Shown here: piece by piece, positions 1 to 7,011 of the stretch | Numbering within the stretch: the first letter of the stretch is position 1 | How the letters are laid out: each line of letters opens with the position of its first letter | From: Treponema sp. | GTDB taxonomy: Bacteria > Spirochaetota > Spirochaetia > Treponematales > Breznakiellaceae | NCBI GenBank assembly: GCA_031257715.1 | Contig: JAIROE010000364.1 | Coordinates: 1 to 8,706 of the forward strand | Reading direction: 5' to 3' | DNA: 8,706 nucleotides | The notes under the pieces: generated by a model | The model's input: the letters and a program-made list of their open reading frames with translations, nothing else | Database searches by the model: none | Told to the model about the DNA's origin: nothing | Position numbers and translations under genes: made by a program

Positions 1-2
1 GG

Positions 3-1055
3 CTAATCTTTGTTCTGTTCGTAGATCATGTTAAAATCGGAAGCAATATCGTGAAACACCTCTATGAGAAAAGGATCAAAGTGGGTTCCCGATTCTTCCA
101 TCATTTTTGATTCCGTCAATCCATGGGTCAAAGCGGGCTTGTAACTCCGTTCCATCCTGAGCGCGTCGTAGACATCGGCTATGGTGACAATGCGGGCCGC
201 GATGGGGATCATTTCCCCCTCAAGCTGAAAGGGGTAACCCGAGCCGTCCCACCGTTCATGGTGGGAAAGGGCGATTTCCTTGGCCATGGGATTGGGATAG
301 GTTGAAAGGATGAAGGCGCCGTTCTTGGTATGTTCCCTCATCACCGTCCATTCCCAGTCGGAAAGGGGCCCTTCCTTGTTGAGTATGTCGTCGGGGGTAC
401 CTATCTTTCCCACATCATGCATAGAGGCGAGAAAGCCGATATTGTCGATAAAGTCGGCGTCTATGCGCCGGTATTTTTCGCCGTGGTTTTTGTGAATCTC
501 TTCGGCAAGCCGGCGGGAATAAAAATTCACCCTGGTGATGTGTTTGCCCGTGTCGTTGTCCTTCAGTTTTGAGGCCTCAAGGAGACTCAGGAAGACCGAG
601 CGCAGGAGCCCTTTGTTCTCTTCGGTGACATCGTCAAACATCACTACAAATTCGCTGTGTTTCCCCGCGCCAAGTTCGGACGGAAAAAGGTACACCTTTG
701 TCTGTACCGTAACCATGTCACGTGATTTTATTTTTGCCCCGCCCTTCCATGAATAGCCGTTACCGCCTGTAAGAACGGTCTCCCGTATTTTTTTTATGTC
801 CTCCATTTCAAAGGCCCGGCCGAACACATCAATAAAATAATTGCCCACCAGATGAAAAAAACCGGTAAAAAGATTTTCGCAGGCGGGGTTGGCAAAGATG
901 ATCTTGAGGCGGCGGTCTATGATCAATACAGGAAATATACTGGAAGCAAAGGGATTTGCCTGCGCGGAAAAAAAGGCTGAAGAGGGCTCGTCCGTTTCCG
1001 CCGAATCAGAGGCATCTTCGGCATCAAGAACTTCCAGAACTTCAGGATCGTCCAT
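3..1055 (-). CDS. PAS domain / HD-GYP cyclic di-GMP phosphodiesterase
   Basis: Predicted cytoplasmic enzyme of 350 aa that hydrolyses the second messenger cyclic di-GMP. After an acidic, low-complexity N-terminus (about residues 1-30) comes a PAS-like sensor region (about 37-145, with 'VLIIDRRLKIIFANPACE'), then a full HD-GYP domain (about 150-345). The metal-ligand set looks intact: H172, H213-D214 in 'MHDVGKIGTPD', K217, H242, H265-H266 and D294, plus the signature 'HHERWDGSGYP' (265-275). No membrane segment is visible. I chose the ATG at 1055 because it has AAGG 9 nt upstream and overlaps tsaB by only 14 bp; in-frame ATGs at 1145 and 1130 would overlap tsaB much more. It is the last gene of the operon inside the window and ends at a TAG right at the edge. 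Family assignment is firm. The input sensed by the PAS region and the in vivo substrate are inference. Confidence 0.9.
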   Translation of the reverse strand: MDDPEVLEVLDAEDASDSAETDEPSSAFFSAQANPFASSIFPVLIIDRRLKIIFANPACENLFTGFFHLVGNYFIDVFGRAFEMEDIKKIRETVLTGGNGYSWKGGAKIKSRDMVTVQTKVYLFPSELGAGKHSEFVVMFDDVTEENKGLLRSVFLSLLEASKLKDNDTGKHITRVNFYSRRLAEEIHKNHGEKYRRIDADFIDNIGFLASMHDVGKIGTPDDILNKEGPLSDWEWTVMREHTKNGAFILSTYPNPMAKEIALSHHERWDGSGYPFQLEGEMIPIAARIVTIADVYDALRMERSYKPALTHGLTESKMMEESGTHFDPFLIEVFHDIASDFNMIYEQNKD

Positions 1056-1779
1056 ACAAACCAGCCTTGTTTTCAAAATTGAGTTCGGCGTCGCTTTTCC
1101 GGATATACTCGGGTCCGCCGGTACGTTCATCCGCACTATTATCAAATATACTTTTTTTTACCATTTCCAGCAATTCAACTCCCCATCCCCTCCGGCCGGA
1201 ATTTGCCTTCAAAAGGAGGGGAGTATCGGGCATAAGGGACCTGCAGGCGGAAAGAAGATCTTCATATATCATTTCGGCATCATCGCCGGTTATGATTATC
1301 CTTTCGGCGTGATTTTCTTTTCCGGACCCGATGTGTCCGGAAATCCGCAGGGCGATTTCCGGAACGGCGGCATCCATGAATTCCGAACGGCGCCTGTTTC
1401 CCCGGTACAGGGCGGTAAAGAAACGCCGCTTTCTGGCGTCCATGACAGGCAGTATCAGATCCGGCCATGAAGCGTAAGGGACGGTCATGCAGTCAAGGGT
1501 GGGGGAAGCGGCAAGGGGGATGCCCAGTGCCAGCGCGATCCCTTTGGCGGCGGAAAAACCGATGCGGAGGCCCGTAAATGAGCCCGGGCCTTTCATGCAG
1601 GCCACTCCGTCAAGATCTCCGGGAGACAGGCCCGCGTTTTTAATGAGGCTCTCCGCCATGTCCATGAGCATTTCCGAATGCCTCTGCCCGGCGTCCGACG
1701 CGGCGGACCAGATCCCCGCCTCCGTTCCCAGCGCAAGGGAAAGGATACCCGCGGCCGTATCAATCGCGAGGATGTTCAA
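1042..1779 (-). CDS. tsaB: tRNA t6A biosynthesis protein TsaB (YeaZ family)
   Basis: TsaB is the ASKHA-fold partner of TsaD in the bacterial complex that transfers threonylcarbamoyl to A37 of ANN-decoding tRNAs; it acts in the cytoplasm and is not itself the catalytic subunit. The 245-aa product has the family landmarks in order: 'ILAIDTA' at the N-terminus, 'RHSE' (33-36), the signature 'GPGSFTGLRIG' (64-74), 'DARK' (114-117) and a C-terminal 'PEYIRKSDAE' (223-232). Length is normal for the family. The start is a TTG at 1779: it has a good ribosome binding site, AAAGGA at 1788-1793, 8 nt away, while the nearby ATG at 1786 is out of frame. It overlaps the end of tsaE by 20 bp and the start of the HD-GYP gene by 14 bp, so all three are probably co-transcribed and translationally coupled. 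tsaD and tsaC are not in the window. Confidence 0.93.
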   Translation of the reverse strand: MNILAIDTAAGILSLALGTEAGIWSAASDAGQRHSEMLMDMAESLIKNAGLSPGDLDGVACMKGPGSFTGLRIGFSAAKGIALALGIPLAASPTLDCMTVPYASWPDLILPVMDARKRRFFTALYRGNRRRSEFMDAAVPEIALRISGHIGSGKENHAERIIITGDDAEMIYEDLLSACRSLMPDTPLLLKANSGRRGWGVELLEMVKKSIFDNSADERTGGPEYIRKSDAELNFENKAGLYGRS

Positions 1780-2170
1780 GGGTCATGTCCTTTAGCCCCG
1801 ATATGCGGAACAGGCGAAGATCGCCGTCCCGAATCTCGATATCAACGGTGATCGCCTCCGGGGGAATGGAACGGGGGACACGTTCACTCCACTCCACCAC
1901 CGAAACTCCCTTTCCAAAGAGCATTTCCCCCGCGCCGGTATTTTCAAAATCATCATCGCCTGAAAGGCGGTAGGCGTCGATATGGTAGAAGGGCAGGGCC
2001 CCGTCGTATTCCGAAACAATGGTATAGGTGGGGCTCGTTACTTCCCCGCCCACCTTGAGCCCCCTGGCTATGCCTTTGGCAAGGCAGGTTTTTCCCGCCC
2101 CAAGGCCGCCCCGCAGGGCGACGATACTGCCCGGGCCAAGTGCGGCCGCCATGCGCTCTCCCAGCATCAT
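1760..2170 (-). CDS. tsaE: tRNA t6A biosynthesis ATPase TsaE
   Basis: TsaE is the small P-loop ATPase that drives turnover of the TsaB-TsaD t6A complex. The sequence shows Walker A 'GGLGAGKT' (21-28), the family motif 'VTSPTYTIV' (44-52), 'YHIDAYRL' (62-69) and 'VVEWSERV' (91-98). The coordinates use the first in-frame ATG (136 aa), but this start is probably too short: family members carry about 15 residues before the 'LGER' helix and here only two remain. The frame stays open upstream to 2242 with no ATG, GTG or TTG. A CTG at 2203 would add 11 residues containing 'EISRSPEET', which suits the family, and has GGAGG 5 nt upstream. The true gene is therefore likely 1760-2203 with a rare CTG start, overlapping the preceding gene by 8 bp. 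It overlaps tsaB by 20 bp downstream. Confidence 0.92.
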   Translation of the reverse strand: MMLGERMAAALGPGSIVALRGGLGAGKTCLAKGIARGLKVGGEVTSPTYTIVSEYDGALPFYHIDAYRLSGDDDFENTGAGEMLFGKGVSVVEWSERVPRSIPPEAITVDIEIRDGDLRLFRISGLKDMTLEHPRD

Positions 2171-2195
2171 CGTTTCTTCAGGGGAGCGGGAAATC

Positions 2196-2459
2196 TCAAC
2201 CAGGGAGGCCTCCGGAATTGTCCAGGTTGTTAATGAACGCTTTTAACTCACGGATCAGGGGCACAAGGGGATAATCAACTTTTTCGCCAAACGTCACGGT
2301 TATTTCCTTGTGCCCTGTGGGTCCGGTTTCTATGGAAAAATCTATCTGCCGTTCTACTGTCTTGTTAAGGAGTTCCAGTTCCACGATTCCTGTAAAGAGC
2401 CGCCTGTAATAGATAGGAACATCTTTTCTGCTGACTGACTTGATTGAAAGTATTTTCAT
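2196..2459 (-). CDS. conserved-looking 87-aa protein of unknown function
   Basis: I do not recognise a named family. The product is a small, probably soluble cytoplasmic protein of 87 aa with no signal peptide, membrane segment or cysteine. Residues 1-60 alternate like beta strands ('MKILSIKSV', 'GIVELELL', 'RQIDFSIETGP', 'KEITVTFGE'), followed by a helix (about 66-80, 'LVPLIRELKAFINNL') and a short Gly/Pro tail, so a compact alpha/beta fold is likely. I chose the ATG at 2459 because GGAGGA (2472-2477) lies 12 nt upstream and because it begins 25 bp after the pilZ stop; a longer frame from 2525 would overlap pilZ. It sits between the PilZ gene and tsaE and very probably shares their transcript. 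From memory, treponemes encode a similar small protein here, but I could not check this. A role in flagellar control or in t6A synthesis is speculation. Confidence 0.8.
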   Translation of the reverse strand: MKILSIKSVSRKDVPIYYRRLFTGIVELELLNKTVERQIDFSIETGPTGHKEITVTFGEKVDYPLVPLIRELKAFINNLDNSGGLPG

Positions 2460-2484
2460 GGCGTTTGAATATCCTCCGCAAAAA

Positions 2485-3591
2485 TCATGTGTCGATATAC
2501 TCGTATACAAGGGCGTTAATGGCATTAAGGGAACGGCGGGGAACTTTGATGAATTTGATGTGCATCACCGTACTGATTCCGTTCCGGTTGGTTCTGAGCA
2601 CCTGCCCCAATATGACGATGTTCGTATTTTCCGCATGCATGAATTCTATCTTGAGCCTCGTCCCCGAAGGAACAGAAACATTTGTTTTTATGGAACAGCC
2701 CCCGATGGAAATATCCATGATGTTTCCCGTAAACCGCCGCTTTTCAACTACCAGCTTCTTTTCCTTTTTCCATCCCGATTCCTCAACGCGGACAAAAAAG
2801 TAACCGGCGGGAATGACCGCCTGCCGCCGCCTGAACCGCCTTTGGGAAAGCCGCTTTATCTGGCTGGAATGAACCAGATGCAGAACCTGCCCGTCGCCGG
2901 AATCGGAAACGCCGAGAATACGGCTTTCAAAGGAAAAACCCCTGCTCGATTTGGTAAAAAACGAAAGGGTTATTTTACTGCCTCTGGGCAGCCGCACCGG
3001 AGACCCGAGGGCGTTCTTCGGGTTTTCCACGACAAGATCGTCTCCCCTTGCGGATATTGTCCTCACGGGATAACTGTCCCGGCCCGTACTGATCACCGCG
3101 GGCGTATTTTCGGCTATTTGCCGGGTCGAAGTCGGGCCCGGCGCTCCCTGCGATGATTCCAGAATATTGCGGGTGGAAAAAAGCAGCGAAAGCTGATCCT
3201 GAACCTCTTCATCCGTATTGGCTGTCTGCTCGATGAGCCTGAAGGCCCGCTTGAAGTGCCTGTCAAGCAGGGTAGGGGAATTGATGGAACGCACGGGATC
3301 GGTTACGTTGTCGTTTTTCAATACAAATTCCAGCATCCGGGTTTGATCGCGATCCAGCCCGGCGGAAGAAGCCAGCCGGTGCAGGGTAAAGCCGCTGAAA
3401 TGCCTCGGACCGCCGCGGGAAAGGCCTGTCCCCTGCGGTATTCTGGATTTGAAAACATTGACAATAACAAGAACAAGGATGAAAACGCCAAGGCCCACAA
3501 AAAAAATGATCGTGTCCATGGAACTGGTTTCTTTCCAGAATGTGGGCATTTGCAGAGGATACAAATTCAGCGATAAATATAACGGATTCAT
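2485..3591 (-). CDS. membrane-anchored PilZ-domain cyclic di-GMP receptor
   Basis: Predicted cyclic di-GMP effector of 368 aa. One hydrophobic segment (about 27-47, 'IIFFVGLGVFILVLVIVNVF') should anchor it in the inner membrane with the bulk in the cytoplasm. Next come a helical region (about 65-145), a linker, a YcgR-like N-terminal beta domain (about 175-245) and a PilZ domain (about 250-365). Both ligand-binding motifs are present: the arginine cluster 'QRRFRRR' (250-256) and 'DISIGG' (293-298), matching D/NxSxxG. The ATG at 3591 has a strong purine-rich ribosome binding site (GGAGGAGGGAGC directly upstream); a later Met at residue 25, just before the membrane segment, is weaker. Its place 28 bp after the 276-aa unknown gene and close to fliD suggests a role in tuning flagellar motility, as with YcgR brake proteins. 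That role is inference. Confidence 0.9.
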   Translation of the reverse strand: MNPLYLSLNLYPLQMPTFWKETSSMDTIIFFVGLGVFILVLVIVNVFKSRIPQGTGLSRGGPRHFSGFTLHRLASSAGLDRDQTRMLEFVLKNDNVTDPVRSINSPTLLDRHFKRAFRLIEQTANTDEEVQDQLSLLFSTRNILESSQGAPGPTSTRQIAENTPAVISTGRDSYPVRTISARGDDLVVENPKNALGSPVRLPRGSKITLSFFTKSSRGFSFESRILGVSDSGDGQVLHLVHSSQIKRLSQRRFRRRQAVIPAGYFFVRVEESGWKKEKKLVVEKRRFTGNIMDISIGGCSIKTNVSVPSGTRLKIEFMHAENTNIVILGQVLRTNRNGISTVMHIKFIKVPRRSLNAINALVYEYIDT

Positions 3592-3619
3592 GCTCCCTCC
3601 TCCGCCGGTTTCAGGCCAC

Positions 3620-4450
3620 TTATGCCGCCTCCGGGTTCATCACCCGGTAGATATTCCGCAGCCGGGGGGCAAGCTCGTATTCCGCAAGATCCCCCACAAG
3701 AACCACATCCCTTGATTCGTATGCCGCCAGAAGCTCCTTGAGGGCTGCCCCGAATTCTTCAATATAAGTATACACGGGCAGGCCTTCAACCATAAGACGG
3801 GAAAGCTCAAAACCTTCCGCTTTTTGTATGCCGAAGATACGGAAAATCTTTTCAGCAAGGGCGGAAAAGATCTGTACCGTTTCCGCGGCTCTGCCGTCTT
3901 TACCTGTTTGTATGTCAAGCGGCAGGTCCTCAAGGCGCAGGGCGGTTTCTTCGACAAGGTTTGAAAGAAATCCGAGTTCCCCGGCCGGATCTTTCATTTC
4001 CCTGATGCGTTCGTCAATAAGGGAACGTAATGAACCGGGATTAAGGGACTCCCCTGAAAAGGCCGAAAGGGCCGTCCGGTACAGATCGGGAAAATTGGCC
4101 TCAAGATGCCTGGCTTCGGGGCTCTCCCTCCATTTTTCCGGGAAAAGCGCCTTTTCGCCGAATTCGGCGTTCTCGTAATCGTCGGCGTCCCGGCGGGTGT
4201 CAAGCAGGGCCTCGGCGGCAAGTTCCGCCCAGGAGCTTGTGGTGATGCTCAGATCGCGCACTCCGGCTATGTCCCGTTCCAGAAGGCCCGAAAACGAAAG
4301 CGCGCTTACCTCTTCGCCGTCAACGGCTATGCCGCTCACATGATGCCCCGAACCGTCAAGCCACATTTCAAGGCCCGAAAGTACATCGCCCAGGTTCTTT
4401 TCTTTTTCAAGGGTTATATCGGCGTTCCGGCCGTTTATTGAAATATTCAT
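3620..4450 (-). CDS. unknown 276-aa protein encoded directly after fliD
   Basis: No family recognised. The product is acidic and probably cytoplasmic, with no signal peptide, membrane segment or cysteine. Residues 1-72 alternate strands and one helix ('MNISINGR', 'ADITLEKE', 'LGDVLSGLEMWL', 'HVSGIAVDGEEVSA', 'RDLSIT'), which could form a ubiquitin-like beta-grasp. The rest (about 73-276) looks mostly helical, including a C-terminal helical block (about 188-270). The ATG lies 3 bp after the fliD stop, and its Shine-Dalgarno AGG is the last sense codon of fliD, so the two genes are almost certainly translationally coupled. In many bacteria the gene after fliD encodes the flagellin chaperone FliS. 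This protein is far larger and has no obvious FliS similarity, but a chaperone or FliD-partner role is a reasonable hypothesis. From memory, treponemes keep an unknown gene in this position. Confidence 0.85.
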   Translation of the reverse strand: MNISINGRNADITLEKEKNLGDVLSGLEMWLDGSGHHVSGIAVDGEEVSALSFSGLLERDIAGVRDLSITTSSWAELAAEALLDTRRDADDYENAEFGEKALFPEKWRESPEARHLEANFPDLYRTALSAFSGESLNPGSLRSLIDERIREMKDPAGELGFLSNLVEETALRLEDLPLDIQTGKDGRAAETVQIFSALAEKIFRIFGIQKAEGFELSRLMVEGLPVYTYIEEFGAALKELLAAYESRDVVLVGDLAEYELAPRLRNIYRVMNPEAA

Positions 4451-4453
4451 ATT

Positions 4454-6484
4454 TTACCTGTTATTGCCGGTGCGCTGGCTGAAATTGTCAAGGGAGGTGG
4501 ACATTTGTTCCATGCGGTTGTAAGCCGCCTCCATGCGTCCGTACTGGACCTTAAGCTCCGCTTCCTTTACCGCAAGCTGCCGTTCCATAGTTTCAATGCG
4601 CCGCCTGTCCTGGCTGATACGGGAATCGATGGTCCCGGTTTTAAGGGAAATGATGCCGCCCGTTTCTACATAGGGTTTGGTCAGGGTTTCCAGCGTGTAA
4701 CCTATGCCCGTATCGGCAATAAGATCCCCATCAGTATCGCTGCCGAAAAGCTGTTTTATTTCGGGGAGTTTCGTCTCCAGCGCCGAGTCCAGCGCCCGTT
4801 CGTCAATTTCCAGGTAACCCCGCAGCCGGGACTGATCGTAACCCCCGCCCGCGCCCCCCCGCCTGACGTCCGTACCTATGCCTATCTGCGCGAGAAACGC
4901 AAGGCTCCTTTCCCCGTCGGTCGGATACGGCGCGGAAACGGAACGCTGAAGGGCGCCCCTCAGCTGGTTCAGGGTTGAATCCCCCTGAAAAATCCCGAGC
5001 CGTTTTTTCATCTCGCCCTGTTCATCGGCGTTGAGGTAGGTGAGCTCCTCCACAATGCGGTCATCCCTCCGGGTAAGGACATTTATTTCCGCCATGAGGC
5101 GGTTGTAGTTTCCCACGAGGCTGATGATAGCATCTTTCACCGCTTCCCGGTCCGGCTTTATGCTGAGGGTAACCGGCCGGTCGGAAGGGGACCGGGGGGT
5201 AACGGTAACCCCGGGTATCAGATCGTCAATGTCGTTGACAGGCCGCCGTATCTCTATGCCTTCCATGGTGACAAGGGCATCCTGCGCCGTGGAAATGGGA
5301 TTTTGCGGCTTGAAGCCCCCGGTAACGGAAGGATCGAATATACTGATGTTCCGTATTGAAACATCCCGGTGGGTATTGTTATTGACCATATCCAGTGAAA
5401 CAATGGTTTTTCCGCCGGCGATTTCACTCAGGGAATACTGCCGGAGGCTGAAATTCCCCGTATCGGCGAGAGGGGGAAGAACGCCTGTGCTTCCGTCGGA
5501 AAAGGTCAGGGAAAGGATCGCCAGATTATCCACCCGCACCGGGGGGGGAGGGGGAGTCCATTCGGGCAGGGGCACGGAGGAGAGATCGTTTTCTATGGTG
5601 ATGCCCCCATAGGAAACGGAACCTGAAGGGGGAATGGCCGGCCCCGGAGGAGGCTTTGCGATATCCGCATCCGTCGTGTTTTTCTGTTCTACGGCGGTTT
5701 CAAACCGTATAACGAGGGACGGATCGGCGTACAGCGCCGGAGAAAAGGGAATGGAGGCGGAAGCCCCGGCGTTTACCCTCAGGGCGCCGTCAGCCATTTG
5801 CACCCTGTCTTTGCCGTCCCCGGTTCTGATCGTTTCTTCCGTGATTGCAAGGTCCCGGCGGGAGTCGTTGATCCGTTCCACGATGCCGGTTTGCAGCGCC
5901 AGCTTTTCCGCGGCGGCGGCAAAACCCAGCCGGTTTTCCGCGCCAGTGAGCTTCGACTCTATTAAAAGCGATTTGGCGCCCCGCTCCACATTGACAAGGC
6001 CGGCGCCTATTTTATCTCCGCCGCGGCGGTTCAGGGCGTCGACAAATTCCTGCAGCGTCCCCCCCCTGAAATTGAAGGAGATTTCGTCCTTTCCGACGGT
6101 AAAGGTGTAGGTTCCGCCTTCTACCTTATAGCCGTTTTCAAGGGGAGGAGAAATGAAACGATCCGCCTGGGCCACCTGCCTGACGGTAAACCGGTAATCA
6201 CGTTCGACGGCCTCCCTCGTCGCGGAGGCGGTAATGACCGATTCATCCGTCGAAAAAGCCCTTCTTTCATTAAAAGGATTCTGAAAAGAGTACAACTGCC
6301 GCGAACTGTCCCTTACGGAGCCGATACGGCGGCCTATTTCCTGCCAGTATCCCTTGTTGCTTTCAAGACTTTCGACATTTTTTTCAACCCGATCCCTGGG
6401 AACCCGCTCGACCTTCATCAGGTCTTCTATGAGTTTCTCCGTATTAAAGCGGCTCTTAACTCCCGGAACATAAATGTCGGACAT
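4454..6484 (-). CDS. fliD: flagellar filament capping protein FliD
   Basis: FliD (HAP2) forms the cap at the filament tip and guides assembly of exported flagellin; in spirochaetes the filament lies in the periplasm. The 676-aa product has a FliD_N region (about 8-112, 'SRFNTEKLIEDLMKVERVPRD' style start and 'VRQVAQAD'), a middle region, and a FliD_C region (about 398-665) that starts near 'AQDALVTMEGIEI' and ends in a likely coiled coil (about 615-666). It is much longer than enterobacterial FliD (about 470 aa) because of a central beta-rich insert (about 285-395), which opens with Pro-rich linkers such as 'EWTPPPPP'; I believe this is usual for treponemes. There is no Sec signal, as expected for flagellar type III export. 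The ATG at 6484 follows a close GAGGG. The coding strand contains runs of eight G (6066-6059), eight C (5548-5541) and seven G (4860-4854). Confidence 0.95.
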   Translation of the reverse strand: MSDIYVPGVKSRFNTEKLIEDLMKVERVPRDRVEKNVESLESNKGYWQEIGRRIGSVRDSSRQLYSFQNPFNERRAFSTDESVITASATREAVERDYRFTVRQVAQADRFISPPLENGYKVEGGTYTFTVGKDEISFNFRGGTLQEFVDALNRRGGDKIGAGLVNVERGAKSLLIESKLTGAENRLGFAAAAEKLALQTGIVERINDSRRDLAITEETIRTGDGKDRVQMADGALRVNAGASASIPFSPALYADPSLVIRFETAVEQKNTTDADIAKPPPGPAIPPSGSVSYGGITIENDLSSVPLPEWTPPPPPVRVDNLAILSLTFSDGSTGVLPPLADTGNFSLRQYSLSEIAGGKTIVSLDMVNNNTHRDVSIRNISIFDPSVTGGFKPQNPISTAQDALVTMEGIEIRRPVNDIDDLIPGVTVTPRSPSDRPVTLSIKPDREAVKDAIISLVGNYNRLMAEINVLTRRDDRIVEELTYLNADEQGEMKKRLGIFQGDSTLNQLRGALQRSVSAPYPTDGERSLAFLAQIGIGTDVRRGGAGGGYDQSRLRGYLEIDERALDSALETKLPEIKQLFGSDTDGDLIADTGIGYTLETLTKPYVETGGIISLKTGTIDSRISQDRRRIETMERQLAVKEAELKVQYGRMEAAYNRMEQMSTSLDNFSQRTGNNR

Positions 6485-6552
6485 TTTCCCTCATCTTTCC
6501 CCCGTTATTCCGACCACCGAACCCTCCTGGTATCGAGACGGATCAAGGGCGG

Positions 6553-6948
6553 CTACACGCTTTCATCAAAAAGAAACCCGATGGTTTCCCTGATTTTGTT
6601 GTGAAGCCGCTGCAACTCTTCGGGCGGAAGCACCTTAATCACCTTATCGGTTGCCGCATCAATTACCTTGACGGTTACTTCATGAGACTGGTGATCCACC
6701 ACAAACTGGAGCTTTTTATTAAAGGCCAGGCTGATTCGTTCAAGATCCGCGACGGTCCTCTGTATGTTCTGACTTTCGCCGGAATCACGGCCGCCGGGAA
6801 GCGACGATTCAAATCTTTCAAGGGCCTGCTCCGCGGCCCGTCCGCGGGCCTGAATCTGCCCGCGTTCCCGGGATACGGCATCCCTTCGGAATTCCTGCTG
6901 GGGAACAAGGCTTATCCTGCTTCCCACAGCTCCAACAGGTATACCCAT
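6553..6948 (-). CDS. flaG: FlaG family flagellar protein
   Basis: Small 131-aa protein of the FlaG family, usually encoded next to fliD; in other bacteria it affects filament length, though the mechanism is poorly known. The N-terminal half (1-60) is polar, charged and probably disordered. The FlaG domain (about 60-131) has the typical pattern of a helix ('VADLERISLAFNKKLQF'), a beta hairpin ('EVTVKVIDAATDKVIKVL'), the motif 'LPPEEL' (107-112, usually IPPEE) and a closing helix ending 'IGFLFDESV'. I chose the ATG at 6948 because GGAGG (6955-6959) lies 6 nt upstream; the longer frame from 7038 would start inside the upstream flaB terminator. It is the first gene of the long operon, 68 bp before fliD. 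Confidence 0.9.
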   Translation of the reverse strand: MGIPVGAVGSRISLVPQQEFRRDAVSRERGQIQARGRAAEQALERFESSLPGGRDSGESQNIQRTVADLERISLAFNKKLQFVVDHQSHEVTVKVIDAATDKVIKVLPPEELQRLHNKIRETIGFLFDESV

Positions 6949-7011
6949 GATGTACCTCCGTGTACAAGAAAAATCCGCAAATATCGCCCCGCCAATCCCT
7001 GGCAGAACGTT

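Noticed and set aside
889..1470. Long plus-strand open frame (193 codons) opposite tsaB and the HD-GYP gene.
   Set aside because: Both minus-strand genes have clear family motifs over the same bases; the antisense product has none.
2440..3156. Plus-strand open frame of 238 codons opposite pilZ.
   Set aside because: The opposite strand encodes intact PilZ motifs; the antisense product has no recognisable family or ribosome binding site.
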